From Aeromonas schubertii (lineage in GTDB: Bacteria > Pseudomonadota > Gammaproteobacteria > Enterobacterales > Aeromonadaceae): a stretch of DNA of 64,000 nt. The position numbers and the translations under genes were made by a program. Below the pieces are notes generated by a model. The model saw only the letters and a list, made by a program, of their open reading frames with translations, ran no database searches and was not told the origin of the DNA. The stretch lies in NCBI RefSeq assembly GCF_000820105.1, contig NZ_CDDB01000039.1:151382-215381 (forward strand), given 5' to 3'. Positions 1 to 7,794 of this stretch are shown one piece after another. Each line of letters begins with the position of its first letter. Position 1 is the stretch's first letter.

Positions 1-47
1 TCGGCGACACTGGTGCCGCCAAACTTGGCGACGTTGAGAGCGGTCAT
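1..47 (-). CDS. lysC: Aspartokinase III, N-terminal 15 codons only (cut by window edge)
   Basis: Reading leftward from the ATG at 47-45, the sequence gives MTALNVAKFGGTSVA. This is the start of an aspartate kinase: the KFGGTSV motif binds ATP phosphates. The enzyme phosphorylates L-aspartate, the first step to lysine, threonine and methionine. The lysine riboswitch immediately upstream identifies it as the lysine-sensitive isozyme LysC. An AGGAG Shine-Dalgarno lies about 6 nt before the ATG. Only the start is in the window, so catalytic and ACT domains cannot be judged. Confidence 0.9.
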   Translation of the reverse strand, partial: MTALNVAKFGGTSVA

Positions 48-65
48 GAAAACTCCTGTCTATAT

Positions 66-86
66 AAAAAAGCCGGTCCATCGGAC
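66..86 (-). terminator. Possible riboswitch expression platform: small hairpin plus U-run before lysC
   Basis: Between the aptamer and the lysC start, the minus strand reads GTCCGATGGAC, CGGC, then six T. The short GTCC/GGAC hairpin is weak. A longer pairing of GCCGG (134-130) with CCGGC (76-72) just before the U-run is also possible and would compete with the aptamer P1 helix. This could be an intrinsic attenuator, although the E. coli lysC switch also acts on translation and RNA decay. Mechanism is inference. Confidence 0.35.
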
Positions 87-132
87 AAAGACAGGGGAAG
101 CGGTAAAATGGCAGGAATAGGTGAACATCCCG

Positions 133-315
133 GCCAGAAGCGCTCCACCTGAGAAGGACTAACCCTTCACCGATGACAGCCCGGGGGATTCAGCCCCCGC
201 AGCCGACGGGATGCATAACGGTATGCTTCCCATCTCGGCGCTGCTCCCCCTGGCCCGGGATCGTCGGAGACCGAACTCCTCCCCCTGGCTGCCTGGGCAA
301 CGCTCCTCTTCTGGC
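133..315 (-). promoter_or_regulatory. Lysine riboswitch (L-box) in the lysC leader
   Basis: On the minus strand the leader contains the hallmark blocks of the gammaproteobacterial lysC L-box in the right order: CCAGAAGAGG with GCGTTGCCCA just after it, a GAGGAG segment, GCCGAG, the GGGGGCTGAATCCCCC hairpin, a GGGCTGTCA block, and closing GGTGGAGCGCTTCTGG. The basal P1 helix is seen directly: GCCAGAAG (315-308) pairs with CTTCTGGC (140-133). An upstream CTCCACC (335-329) could pair with GGTGGAG at 321-315 or at 149-143, which suggests alternative folds. Lysine binding is expected to reduce lysC expression. Confidence 0.93.
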
Positions 316-344
316 TCCACCCCTTGGGCGGTGGAGTAATTAAA

Positions 345-374
345 CAAATAACCCGTCTTGGTTATCAGTGTCAA
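345..374 (-). promoter_or_regulatory. Predicted sigma70 promoter of lysC leader
   Basis: The minus strand has a perfect -35 TTGACA (374-369), an 18-nt spacer and a weaker -10 TATTTG (350-345). Transcription would begin near 338, giving a leader of about 290 nt that includes the whole lysine aptamer. It lies between argA and lysC, so lysC need not depend on argA transcription. Confidence 0.55.
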
Positions 375-428
375 TCAAGAATCGACAAACATTAAGGGTT
401 CTTTTTTTACTCATTTTAAATCAATCAA

Positions 429-1757
429 TTAAGTAATGTTCTTTAGCAAAATCTTGGAGCGGCGCTGCCAGTTGTAGAGGCGCTGCTTGGCCACAGGAAG
501 ATCCTCCACGACCACAGGATAAAAACCGCGCTCCTGAAACCAGTGGATGGAGCGGGTGGTGAGCACGAAGAGGCGCTCTATCCCCTGTCTGCGAGCCTGC
601 TCGCTGACCCGGCCGACCAGCATGTCCCCCCGGTGGCCACTGCGATACTCGGGATGAATGGCCACGCAGGCCATCTCGGCCATCGCCTCGTCGGGAAAGC
701 TGTAGAGGGCGGCGCAGCCGATGATGAGGCCGTCGCGCTCGATCACGGTGAAGTGCTCGATCTCCATCTCCAACTGTTCCCTGGAGCGGCGCACCAGAAT
801 GCCCTCCTCCTCCAGGGGGCGGATAAGGTCCAGTATGCCGCCGATGTCGTCTATGGTGGCGGAGCGCGCCCGCTCGGCACTCTCGCGCACTATCTGGGTG
901 CCCACCCCCTCCCGGGTGAAGAGCTCCTGCAGCAAGGCCCCGTCTTCCGTGTAGCTCACCAGATGGGAGCGCGGTACCCCGCCGCGGCAGGAGGCGATGG
1001 CGGCGCGCAGATAGCGAGCCGTGCCCGAGAGGTGATCCCCCTCCTGGGCGAGCAGGGCCAGATGCTCCTGCGCCTCTTCGGGAAAGAGCTCGGAGATGGC
1101 ATTGCCCCCCGCGTCGAGCACCCCCTGATGGGAGCTAAAGCAGATGAGCTTGTCGGCTCTGAGATCAATGGCGATGCGCTGGGCCACCTCTTCCGAGCAG
1201 AGGTTAAAGCTCTCGCCGGTGACCGAGCAGCCGATGGGGGAGATGAGCACCAGGTTCTGCTGATCCAGCTGGCGACGGATCCCGTCGGTGTCGATGCGTC
1301 GTACCCGGCCGCTCAGGCAGTAGTCGACCCCTTCGTCCACCCCCAGCGGCTGGGCGGTGACGAAGTTGCCGCTCACCACGCTGATGCGAGCCCCCTGCAT
1401 GGGGGTGTGGGCCAGCCCCATGGAGAGGCGGGAGGTGATCTCGAACTGCATGCCGCCACACACCTGCTTGATGATAGCGAGGCTCTCCTCGTCGGTGACC
1501 CGGGTCTGCTTGTGGAAGTGGGGGGCTATCTGGTGGCGGGCCAGCGCCTCGTCGATCTGGGGGCGGGCGCCGAAGACCAGCACCAGACGGATACCCAGCG
1601 TCTGCAACAGGGCGATATCATTGATGATGTTGCTGAAGTTGGGGTGACTGATGGTTTCTCCCCCCGCCATCAACACGAAGGTGCCACCCCGATGGAAGTT
1701 GACATAGGGGGTGGATTGACGAAATGCATTGACCAGAGCGGGATCCCTTTCACGCAC
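429..1757 (-). CDS. argA: N-acetylglutamate synthase (amino-acid N-acetyltransferase)
   Basis: Transfers acetyl from acetyl-CoA to L-glutamate, the committed step of arginine synthesis. The 442-residue protein matches the enteric ArgA architecture and length (443 in E. coli). An amino-acid-kinase-like domain (about 25-260) holds GARPQID and NVVSGNF-type segments, here [26 protein letters not shown] domain (about 295-430) has [12 protein letters not shown], the acetyl-CoA loop, and [13 protein letters not shown]. The start is GTG at 1757-1755, preceded by AGGG. Two ARG boxes cover its promoter, so ArgR repression by arginine is expected. It is followed by lysC on the same strand with its own promoter. 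Confidence 0.96.
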   Translation of the reverse strand: MRERDPALVNAFRQSTPYVNFHRGGTFVLMAGGETISHPNFSNIINDIALLQTLGIRLVLVFGARPQIDEALARHQIAPHFHKQTRVTDEESLAIIKQVCGGMQFEITSRLSMGLAHTPMQGARISVVSGNFVTAQPLGVDEGVDYCLSGRVRRIDTDGIRRQLDQQNLVLISPIGCSVTGESFNLCSEEVAQRIAIDLRADKLICFSSHQGVLDAGGNAISELFPEEAQEHLALLAQEGDHLSGTARYLRAAIASCRGGVPRSHLVSYTEDGALLQELFTREGVGTQIVRESAERARSATIDDIGGILDLIRPLEEEGILVRRSREQLEMEIEHFTVIERDGLIIGCAALYSFPDEAMAEMACVAIHPEYRSGHRGDMLVGRVSEQARRQGIERLFVLTTRSIHWFQERGFYPVVVEDLPVAKQRLYNWQRRSKILLKNIT

Positions 1758-1795
1758 AGCTGAAGCCCTAACAATAGAAAGTCACGAATGGGGTC

Positions 1796-1823
1796 AATAT
1801 ATGAAAATCAATTCACAAATCAA
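1796..1823 (-). promoter_or_regulatory. argA promoter core
   Basis: The minus strand carries -35 TTGATT (1823-1818), a 16-nt spacer, and -10 TATATT (1801-1796), with transcription starting near 1789. The spacer is almost exactly the first ARG box and the -35 falls between and into the two boxes, so bound ArgR would exclude RNA polymerase. Confidence 0.6.
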
Positions 1824-1838
1824 GCTTATTTATTCTGA
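1800..1838. promoter_or_regulatory. Tandem ARG boxes (ArgR operator) upstream of argA
   Basis: Against the 18-bp ARG-box consensus (TNTGAATWWWWATTCANA), TATGAAAATCAATTCACA at 1800-1817 matches at 16 positions and CAAGCTTATTTATTCTGA at 1821-1838 at about 13. They are separated by exactly 3 bp, the spacing known for paired ARG boxes bound by one ArgR hexamer. A strong and a weak box side by side is usual for this regulon. Confidence 0.85.
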
Positions 1839-1905
1839 GTGAGCTCTTTATTTCTCCAGGTGCTAGGATGAGCGCATCACAGCCTGTTTCAGAGGGGAGA
1901 GTCAT

Positions 1906-2259
1906 ATGACCCAACCACATCTCGAGTTGCCGGAGGATGAGCCTCTGGCCGAGCGGCTTGGCCCTCTGCTACTGCAACTGCTCACGGCCTATGGCGACGG
2001 GGATCTGGCCAGCTTCTCGGCCCTCTTGCCCCCCGACTTCGTTGCCGGGGAGTACGGTGCCGAGCGGTTTCACAAGGGAAGCCTCCAGTTTCGCGAGCGC
2101 TTTGGCCCCTGTCTTCGTCTCACCTTTCTGACCCGGCTACGGCGGGGTCACGACACCCTGTTGCTCTGGAAGGGCACCTTCTCGAGTTGTGAGGATGAGT
2201 TGCTGCTCCACCTCAAGGTGAGCGGGGAGGAGGGTGTCGAAGGGTTTTGGATCGTCTGA
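1906..2259 (+). CDS. Small acidic protein of unknown function, possible SnoaL/NTF2-like fold
   Basis: A 117-residue acidic protein with a good GGGGAGAG Shine-Dalgarno before the ATG. The N-terminal segment (LLLQLLTAYGDGDLASFSALLPPDF) followed by alternating strands ending in GFWIV resembles the helix-then-sheet order of SnoaL/NTF2-like proteins. I do not recognise a conserved catalytic motif and assign no function. No signal peptide or membrane segment is visible. It lies 67 bp upstream of msrA on the same strand and may share its transcript. Confidence 0.6.
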   Translation: MTQPHLELPEDEPLAERLGPLLLQLLTAYGDGDLASFSALLPPDFVAGEYGAERFHKGSLQFRERFGPCLRLTFLTRLRRGHDTLLLWKGTFSSCEDELLLHLKVSGEEGVEGFWIV

Positions 2260-2326
2260 CCCCTCTTGATCCCGGGTCTGACTCTCCCGTATTGTCGCTC
2301 GCTCATGGAGCCGTCAGGAGAGAGTC

Positions 2327-2962
2327 ATGGAAAACATCAGCCTGGTATCGCCCGCCGATGCCCTGCCGGGGCGTAGCGAGCCCCTAGCCGTCAATCCGGT
2401 GCACGTTGTCAACGGGCATGCCACCGTCGGGCCCTGGCCCGATGGGATGGCGGTTGCCTGGTTTGGCATGGGCTGTTTTTGGGGCGTCGAGCGCCTCTTC
2501 TGGCAGCAGGAAGGGGTCTGGTCGACGGCGGCGGGTTATCAGGGCGGGATGACCCCCAATCCCACTTATCGAGAGGTATGCAGCGGCCTGACCGGTCACG
2601 CAGAGACGGTGCAGGTGGTGTTCGATCCGACCCGTATTCGTTACGGGGATCTGCTGCGCCTCTTCTGGGAGCATCACGATCCGGCGCAGGGAATGCGCCA
2701 GGGCGGTGATGTGGGCACTCAGTATCGCTCTGTCATCTTCTGGGCCGACGAGGCGCAGCGGGCCGAGGCCGAGGCAAGCCTGGCCGTCTATCAGGGGGCG
2801 ATGGCACAAAGCGGTGATGGCCGGACTATCACCACGGCCATCTTGCCCCTGGTTCCGTTTTATTACGCCGAGGAGTATCACCAGCAATATCTGGCCAAGA
2901 ATCCCGAGGGGTATTGTGGTCTGGGGGGGATTGGTGTCTGCCTGCCCGTTGGGGCGAATTGA
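2327..2962 (+). CDS. msrA: Peptide methionine sulfoxide reductase A
   Basis: Reduces the S-epimer of methionine sulfoxide in proteins, repairing oxidative damage. At 211 residues it matches the long E. coli-type MsrA (212). The catalytic cysteine is C50 in GMGCFWG, and the resolving and recycling cysteines C197 and C205 are in the tail [11 protein letters not shown], the three-cysteine arrangement of the thioredoxin-dependent enzyme. The family blocks SGLTGHAE and GTQYRS are present. AGGAGAG precedes the ATG. A strong terminator follows, ending the unit. Confidence 0.97.
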   Translation: MENISLVSPADALPGRSEPLAVNPVHVVNGHATVGPWPDGMAVAWFGMGCFWGVERLFWQQEGVWSTAAGYQGGMTPNPTYREVCSGLTGHAETVQVVFDPTRIRYGDLLRLFWEHHDPAQGMRQGGDVGTQYRSVIFWADEAQRAEAEASLAVYQGAMAQSGDGRTITTAILPLVPFYYAEEYHQQYLAKNPEGYCGLGGIGVCLPVGAN

Positions 2963-3095
2963 ACGCAAACTGTACCGGTAGTAAAAAAAGCAGAAATAAA
3001 ATGAACTTTCTTTGCCAGGAGTGCTCCAACCAGTTGAGCCCTCATGGACGGGGGCCCAGACCAGACACTTCTTGCCAAACAAGATGACAGCAAGC

Positions 3096-3132
3096 CAGGC
3101 CGCCCGCTGCAACGGGCGGCCTGTTTCTTTTT
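3096..3132 (+). terminator. Rho-independent terminator after msrA
   Basis: An 11-bp GC-rich stem, CAGGCCGCCCG paired with CGGGCGGCCTG around a CTGCAA loop (3096-3123), is followed by TTTCTTTTT. It lies about 130 bp after the msrA stop and before the opposite-strand gene ending at 3149. Confidence 0.9.
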
Positions 3133-3148
3133 GGGTGGGGGAATCAGG

Positions 3149-3484
3149 TTAGCGGATGGCGCTGTCGAAGAGGTTCTTGATAAGAATGATAAATTCGATG
3201 AGAAACTCCCGCTGGGCGGCCGTGGCCGGACGCTCCCAGACGGCGGAGAGGACCTCTTGCAGGTCGGCCACCACTGAGTCGGCTTCACGCATAATGACGA
3301 AGCGGACCTTGGAGTCGAGCTGAGGGTTCTGCTCGCACAAGGCGATCAGGCTCTCGGCGACCTGGTCGCTCACCAGATGCTCGATGGTCTCACCTCCGGC
3401 CTCGTCGCCCTTTTGCTCAAACAGTCCAAGGCTCTCGACCAGATATTCGATGAGCGCCAGATACCCTTCACCGTCTACAACCAT
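3149..3484 (-). CDS. Conserved hypothetical protein, DUF3802-like
   Basis: A 111-residue, strongly acidic, mostly helical soluble protein. The pattern EGYLALIEYLVESL, ALCEQNPQL, VRFVIMREADSVV and a C-terminal EFLIEFIILIKNLFD resembles a family found in Vibrio, Shewanella and Aeromonas that I recall as DUF3802. The family has no known function and I infer none. No cysteines cluster, no signal peptide and no membrane segment are present. It lies downstream of the MmcQ/GNAT pair on the same strand but separated from it by 32 bp. Confidence 0.6.
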   Translation of the reverse strand: MVVDGEGYLALIEYLVESLGLFEQKGDEAGGETIEHLVSDQVAESLIALCEQNPQLDSKVRFVIMREADSVVADLQEVLSAVWERPATAAQREFLIEFIILIKNLFDSAIR

Positions 3485-3516
3485 GTCGCGCTACTCAATG
3501 TGTGATGGAAATGGAG

Positions 3517-4005
3517 CTATTGTAGTGAGCCCACCGGGGATGACAATCGGTAACGGAGACGATGGCGGGAAAAGAGTACCGACCCGCGCCGGATCTGCTC
3601 GAGCGCCGTCACCCGAAAACCCAGTCTTAAAAATAGCCCAAGACTCAGCAGACTGGCCTCGGTTTGCAGCTCGTGCCAGCCTCTCTCCCTGGCAGAGGCG
3701 AGCACTGTGGTCACCAGATGTTCGCCTATGCCCTGTCGTTGGTGATCCGGTGCCACATAGAGAAGACCCAGATGGGCAGTTCTGGTCAGGGTGACGAAAC
3801 CCACCCGGTTTGCATCCAGCCAGGCCACCCAGCCCTCGCTGGCGGCCAGCTCCCTTAGAAAGGCGGGGCTGCGGGCGCCGACCGCCCAGGCTTCGACCTG
3901 CTGTGGTGTGTAGTGCCCGGGAGCGCTATGGCGTACCGAGTGCTCGAACAGGGTTGCCAGCGCGTCGTGATCGCCTGGCTGCATGGGGCTGATGGTCAGC
4001 ATCAT
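3517..4005 (-). CDS. GNAT family N-acetyltransferase
   Basis: A 162-residue GNAT protein. LGLLYVAPDHQRQGIGEHLV is the acetyl-CoA pyrophosphate loop (motif A, Q/RxxGxG/A) and LGLFLRLGFR is motif B. It resembles YafP/ElaA-like acetyltransferases, but the substrate is not predictable. I chose the ATG at 4005; a second in-frame ATG follows directly at 4002. The start overlaps the stop of the preceding MmcQ gene as ATGA, so the pair is probably translationally coupled. Confidence 0.85.
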   Translation of the reverse strand: MMLTISPMQPGDHDALATLFEHSVRHSAPGHYTPQQVEAWAVGARSPAFLRELAASEGWVAWLDANRVGFVTLTRTAHLGLLYVAPDHQRQGIGEHLVTTVLASARERGWHELQTEASLLSLGLFLRLGFRVTALEQIRRGSVLFSRHRLRYRLSSPVGSLQ

Positions 4006-4352
4006 AGAGGCCTCTGCAGGCGGCGGGGCAGGGTGGCACTTACCCTCTGATAGGAGTGGTGCACCCACCCCTGCCAGAGATCGTCGGCCAGGGTGTCTTG
4101 CAAGGTAACGCTGTTCCAGTGGCGCTTGTTCATGTGCCAGCCCGGGGTCACTTCCGGGTGGATCTCGCGCAGCAGCAGCGCCAGCTCGGGATCGCACTTG
4201 AGGTTGAGCACCATGGGATTGGCCTCCCAGCGCAGCAGGGCAAACATCTTGCCGTGCAGACGATAGACCAGTACCTCAGGTCCGAAGGGAGTATCTTCGG
4301 TGGCGGCGGGGAGGCTTAGCAGGTGATCCCGCACGGCAGTGAGCGTTATCAA
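4002..4352 (-). CDS. MmcQ/YjbR family DNA-binding-like protein
   Basis: A 116-residue protein with the MmcQ/YjbR (CyaY-like fold) pattern: HLLSLPAATEDTPFGPEVLVYRLHGKMFALL near the N-terminus and PGWHMNKRHWNSV in the middle. Members are small proteins of unclear function with a double-wing DNA-binding-like fold. I place the start at TTG (4352-4350), preceded by GGAG at 8 nt. The nearest upstream ATG (about 4412) would run into the divergent promoter region. The stop overlaps the GNAT start. Confidence 0.8.
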   Translation of the reverse strand: MITLTAVRDHLLSLPAATEDTPFGPEVLVYRLHGKMFALLRWEANPMVLNLKCDPELALLLREIHPEVTPGWHMNKRHWNSVTLQDTLADDLWQGWVHHSYQRVSATLPRRLQRPL

Positions 4353-4418
4353 GGTTCGCTCCGGCTTTTCTGTTAGAATCGGCGACCCAGTATAACCCCG
4401 ACAGAGGCGCATGCGCGG

Positions 4419-5201
4419 ATGCTCTATCACAAGACCTATGAAGTTGGGCCCGACAGGCCCTGGGTTGTCTTCGTCCACGGGGCGGGGGGGAGTTCCAACA
4501 TCTGGTTTCGCCAGCTCAAGGCGTACCGGGAGCGCTTCAATGTGCTGCTGCTCGATCTGCGCGGTCACGGCCACTCCCATCGCCTGCAGCAGGTGGTGCA
4601 GGGCAAATACAGCTTTCGGGCGGTGACCGAGGATATCGTCCGCCTGCTCGATCACCTGGGGATCCAGCGTGCCCACTTCGTCGGCATCTCCCTTGGGACC
4701 ATCCTTATCCGCCATCTGGCCGAGCTCTGCCCCGAGCGGGTCAAGAGCATGGTGCTGGGCGGCGCCATCTTGCGCCTCGATATTCGCTCGCGCATCCTGG
4801 TGCAACTGGGACGCCTCGGTCAGCACATCCTTCCCTATATGTGGCTCTATCGTCTGTTTGCCTTCATCATCATGCCACGGGATCGCCATCGCGAGTCGCG
4901 CCTGCTCTTCGTGCGCGAGGCGCGGCGCCTGTGTCAGAAGGAGTTCAAACGCTGGTTTCGTCTCGCCACCGAGGTCAACCCCCTGATGCGCTACTTTCGC
5001 GAGCGACCGGTCTCGATTCCGACCCTCTATATCATGGGAGAGGAGGACTACATGTTCCTCGCGCCGGTGCGCGAGCAGGTGTCGCGCGACCCCTATAGCG
5101 AGCTGGCGGTGATCGAGGGATGCGGCCACGTCTGTAACGTAGAGAGCCCGGAGCGATTCAATCGTCAGTCCATCGCCTTTCTTGCCGCTCAAGACGGGTG
5201 A
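4419..5201 (+). CDS. Alpha/beta hydrolase fold protein
   Basis: A 260-residue single-domain hydrolase. FVHGAGGSSNIW is the oxyanion loop, GISLGT carries the nucleophile serine (about residue 96), GEEDYMF the acid, and GCGHVCNVE the histidine, so the triad appears complete. The insert between strand 6 and the acid is basic and helix-rich (a lid). Substrate is unknown; esterase or thioesterase activity is plausible. It lies divergent from the MmcQ gene and 53 bp before the histidine kinase gene. Confidence 0.85.
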   Translation: MLYHKTYEVGPDRPWVVFVHGAGGSSNIWFRQLKAYRERFNVLLLDLRGHGHSHRLQQVVQGKYSFRAVTEDIVRLLDHLGIQRAHFVGISLGTILIRHLAELCPERVKSMVLGGAILRLDIRSRILVQLGRLGQHILPYMWLYRLFAFIIMPRDRHRESRLLFVREARRLCQKEFKRWFRLATEVNPLMRYFRERPVSIPTLYIMGEEDYMFLAPVREQVSRDPYSELAVIEGCGHVCNVESPERFNRQSIAFLAAQDG

Positions 5202-5254
5202 GCCGGGTGGCGCGGGTCTATCTTATTCAGAGATAACCCGTTGGACTGTTCACC

Positions 5255-6580
5255 ATGAGTGCCTTTTCCCCCAAGTACCCCATCCACGCCGATATCGAGA
5301 TCCCGGTTAACCTGAAGGCCTCATGGCAGCAGACCCTGGATCTCATCGCCCGCTTGTTCGAGGTACCGGCGAGCCTCATCATGCGGGTCCATGCCCGGGA
5401 GATAGAGGTCTTCGTCAGCGGTAACCATTCCGACAACTGCTATGGGGAGGGGGCGCGGGAGCACCTCGACTCCGGGCTCTACTGCGAGCACGTGATGGAT
5501 ACCCGCCGTCCCCTGATCGTGCCCAATGCCCTCAAGGATCCCCTGTGGGATCACAACCCCGATATCAAGCTGCAGATGATCTCCTACTGCGGTCTCCCCA
5601 TCCTCTGGCCCGATGGCCATATCTTCGGCACCATCTGTGTGCTGAGCCGGGAAGAGAACCCCTATCCCTCTCCCTATCCCGAGCTGCTCGAGCAGTTTCG
5701 CGACAGCGTGCAGGCCAGCTTGCACATCCTGCTCGACAATTTGCAGCTTGAATCGGCCCAGCAGGCGTTGGTGGAGCGCGGGGAGCAGCTTGCCACGGCT
5801 CTGTACTCGGTCAAGGTGCAGCAGGAGGAGCTGCTTAATCACGAGAAGCTGGCGGCGCTGGGGGCCATGGTGGCGGGCGTCTCGCACGAACTCAATACCC
5901 CTCTTGGCAACGTGATCACCCTGCTCACCACCCTGGGGGATCGTTTCGCCGCCCTGGAGAGGCAGCTAGAGAGCAAGACGCTGGCCCGTTCACTGCTCGA
6001 AGAGTTTGTGGTGAGTGGGCGTGAGATCTGCTCGGTGGCCGACAAGGAGCTGCAGCGTCTGAGCCGCCTCATCAATGACTTTAAACGGGTCTCTGTCGAG
6101 CAGGTCTCCGAGCAGCGCCATCGTTTCGATCTGTGCGAGCGTATTGCCGAGCAAGTCAGGGTCGAGGGGCTGGAGCCCGGGGGGGTGAGGGTCGAGAACC
6201 GGGTACCGCAGGGTATTGGCTGTGACAGCTTCCCCGAGCCACTGGGACTCTTGCTCCACCATCTGTTGCAAAACGCGTTGCGCCACGGACTGGCGGGGGT
6301 GAGTGATCCACAAATCACCCTGGAGGCCAGGGTGACAGGGGGAATGGTAGAGCTGACACTGGAGGACAATGGCACCGGTATGGCACCCGAGGTGCGGGCC
6401 CACGCCTTCGATCCCTTCTTCACCACCCGACTTGGGCAAGGTTCAGGGATGGGGCTGGCCATCTCACGGCGTATTGCCAGTGCCATCCTGGGGGGGAGTC
6501 TGGATCTGGCCCCCGTGCTTACCGGTGCGGGTTGCCGCTTTATCCTGCGCTTTCCCCTGACGGCACCGGGGCGGGTGTGA
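5255..6580 (+). CDS. Orphan GAF-domain sensor histidine kinase (cytoplasmic)
   Basis: A 441-residue protein with an N-terminal GAF domain (about 20-165), a glutamine/glutamate-rich coiled coil (about 165-205), a HisKA domain with phospho-acceptor motif SHELNTPLGN (His about residue 211), and a HATPase_c domain with the N box LLQNALRHG, G1 box EDNGTGM, F box FDPFFTT and G2 box GSGMGLAI. No membrane segment is visible, so it senses an internal signal, perhaps a small ligand or redox state via GAF (one Cys pair near NCYGEG and LYCEH). No response regulator is adjacent. Confidence 0.9.
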   Translation: MSAFSPKYPIHADIEIPVNLKASWQQTLDLIARLFEVPASLIMRVHAREIEVFVSGNHSDNCYGEGAREHLDSGLYCEHVMDTRRPLIVPNALKDPLWDHNPDIKLQMISYCGLPILWPDGHIFGTICVLSREENPYPSPYPELLEQFRDSVQASLHILLDNLQLESAQQALVERGEQLATALYSVKVQQEELLNHEKLAALGAMVAGVSHELNTPLGNVITLLTTLGDRFAALERQLESKTLARSLLEEFVVSGREICSVADKELQRLSRLINDFKRVSVEQVSEQRHRFDLCERIAEQVRVEGLEPGGVRVENRVPQGIGCDSFPEPLGLLLHHLLQNALRHGLAGVSDPQITLEARVTGGMVELTLEDNGTGMAPEVRAHAFDPFFTTRLGQGSGMGLAISRRIASAILGGSLDLAPVLTGAGCRFILRFPLTAPGRV

Positions 6581-6664
6581 GGGGCATGCGCCTGTGGTAG
6601 CGCGCTACTACCCCACACGATGAGCGACTCGTTACCCTAAGGCTCTCGTTACCAAGGAGCCAAG

Positions 6665-7060
6665 ATGACCAAATTAGCCCACACCATGATCCGGGTCCGC
6701 GACCTGGATGCGTCGACCCGTTTCTATCGTGATGCCCTCGGGCTCGAGGTGAAGGATCGTTTTCTCTTCGAGGACTTCTCCCTGAGCTACCTGGCCAATG
6801 AGCAGAGCGGCTACGAGCTCGAGCTGACCCACAACCACGACCAGCGCGAGCCTTACAGCCACGGTAGCGGCTATGGCCATATGGCCGTGACGGTGGAGGA
6901 GATAGAGGCGGCCCACCACAGGCTGATCTGCCTCGGGCTTGCCCCTTCACCGATCAGAGAGATGCGCCATGAGGGGATGCTGTTGGCGCGCCTCTTCTTT
7001 ATCACCGACCCCGACGGCTACAAGATCGAGTTTATCGAGCGCAGCGGCCGTTTTGCCTAG
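6665..7060 (+). CDS. gloA: Lactoylglutathione lyase (glyoxalase I)
   Basis: Converts the methylglyoxal-glutathione hemithioacetal to S-lactoylglutathione. The 131-residue protein has both VOC half-modules and the four metal ligands at the positions of the Ni-type bacterial enzyme: H6, E53, H72 and E122, in LAHTMIRV, LELTHN, GYGHMAV and KIEFIE. AAGGAG precedes the ATG. A perfect 12-bp palindrome GTAGCGCGCTAC lies at 6597-6608, about 57 bp upstream, as a possible operator. The stop codon overlaps the stop of the convergent RHH gene. Confidence 0.93.
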   Translation: MTKLAHTMIRVRDLDASTRFYRDALGLEVKDRFLFEDFSLSYLANEQSGYELELTHNHDQREPYSHGSGYGHMAVTVEEIEAAHHRLICLGLAPSPIREMRHEGMLLARLFFITDPDGYKIEFIERSGRFA

Positions 7061-7329
7061 GATGTAGCGGTACGAGTCTCGAGGTGGATAAGGCATGAGC
7101 AGCGCAGCAGAGAGGTGAAGTTACTTTTGTCCATGCCGCTGGCCAGAGACTCCTGATAGAGCGCTGAGAGAAACTGCCCTATGGTGCGTCCCTCGGCCTG
7201 GCAAATCTGCTCGAGGATATCCCAGAACTTGTTTTCGAGCCGGATACTGGTGCTGTGGCCACAGAGCCGGACCGAGCGGGTGGTGCAGGTATAGTGGTCA
7301 GGGCTCTGGCCAGCAAAGAGGGTGCACAT
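7057..7329 (-). CDS. Ribbon-helix-helix (RHH_4-like) small DNA-binding protein
   Basis: A 90-residue protein whose segment TRSVRLCGHSTSIRLENKFWDILEQICQAEGRTIGQFLS matches the RHH_4 pattern: a beta strand with SVRL/GH, TSIRLE, then two helices ending in a serine/glycine-rich turn. It is likely a dimeric DNA-binding protein; targets are unknown. I chose the ATG at 7329 (MCTLFAGQ) because homologues that I recall begin there. A GTG at 7404 would add 25 residues. The gene is convergent with gloA, with overlapping stop codons. Confidence 0.75.
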   Translation of the reverse strand: MCTLFAGQSPDHYTCTTRSVRLCGHSTSIRLENKFWDILEQICQAEGRTIGQFLSALYQESLASGMDKSNFTSLLRCSCLIHLETRTATS

Positions 7330-7478
7330 GGGAAGATCCAGAGGGAAAGAGGAGGCAAGAGTAAGCAACTTCGGCTTTCGGGTCAAAATCGGGTTTGCAG
7401 GCACGGTGCTCGACCGGAGGAGGTATGGATCTCAAGGCGTGGCCCCCCTATCATCCCCGGCCAGTGAGAGGGGGCCGC

Positions 7479-7763
7479 ATGATGAGCAGAAAACCGGACA
7501 GGATCACTGCAATGCAGCAAATTATCGATGCGGTCAAGAGGGAGTTCCCCCTCTACCGGGCCGATACCTTTCGCTGTGGTCCCGACAACACCTGCCTCGG
7601 TTGCCCCAAGAAGCTGATGGAGCTGGTCGATACCGAACTTTGCTATTGGCAGCATCAGATCGAGCGGGGCATTCCCCCCACCTTCGACGAACTCAGCCGC
7701 TTTGGCAAGATGTGCCGCAATATTCGCCGGGCCCTGGTGCGCAATGGCCGGATACCGGCCTGA
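7479..7763 (+). CDS. Cysteine-containing conserved hypothetical protein
   Basis: A 94-residue basic protein from the ATG at 7479; an ATG at 7425 after GGAGGAGGT is an alternative start. The core RCGPDNTCLGCPKKLMEL gives C-x5-C-x2-C, and two more cysteines follow (ELCYW, KMCRN), suggesting a zinc or iron-sulfur site. The helix DELSRFGKMCRNIRRAL is strongly basic. I believe related proteins occur in Shewanella and Vibrio without known function. It diverges from the RHH gene. Confidence 0.65.
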   Translation: MMSRKPDRITAMQQIIDAVKREFPLYRADTFRCGPDNTCLGCPKKLMELVDTELCYWQHQIERGIPPTFDELSRFGKMCRNIRRALVRNGRIPA

Positions 7764-7794
7764 ATCGCCCACTCCTGGCGGGGCGGCAGCTCCC

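Noticed and set aside
159-374. A 71-residue minus-strand reading frame between lysC and argA
   Set aside because: It lies on top of the lysine riboswitch and has no protein similarity; the RNA structure explains the sequence.
543-1763. A 406-residue plus-strand frame opposite argA
   Set aside because: It is the antisense shadow of argA, caused by GC-rich third positions; argA is certain.
4353-5192. Extension of the MmcQ gene to a 396-residue protein
   Set aside because: The added region is antisense to the alpha/beta hydrolase gene and only the last 116 residues match the family.
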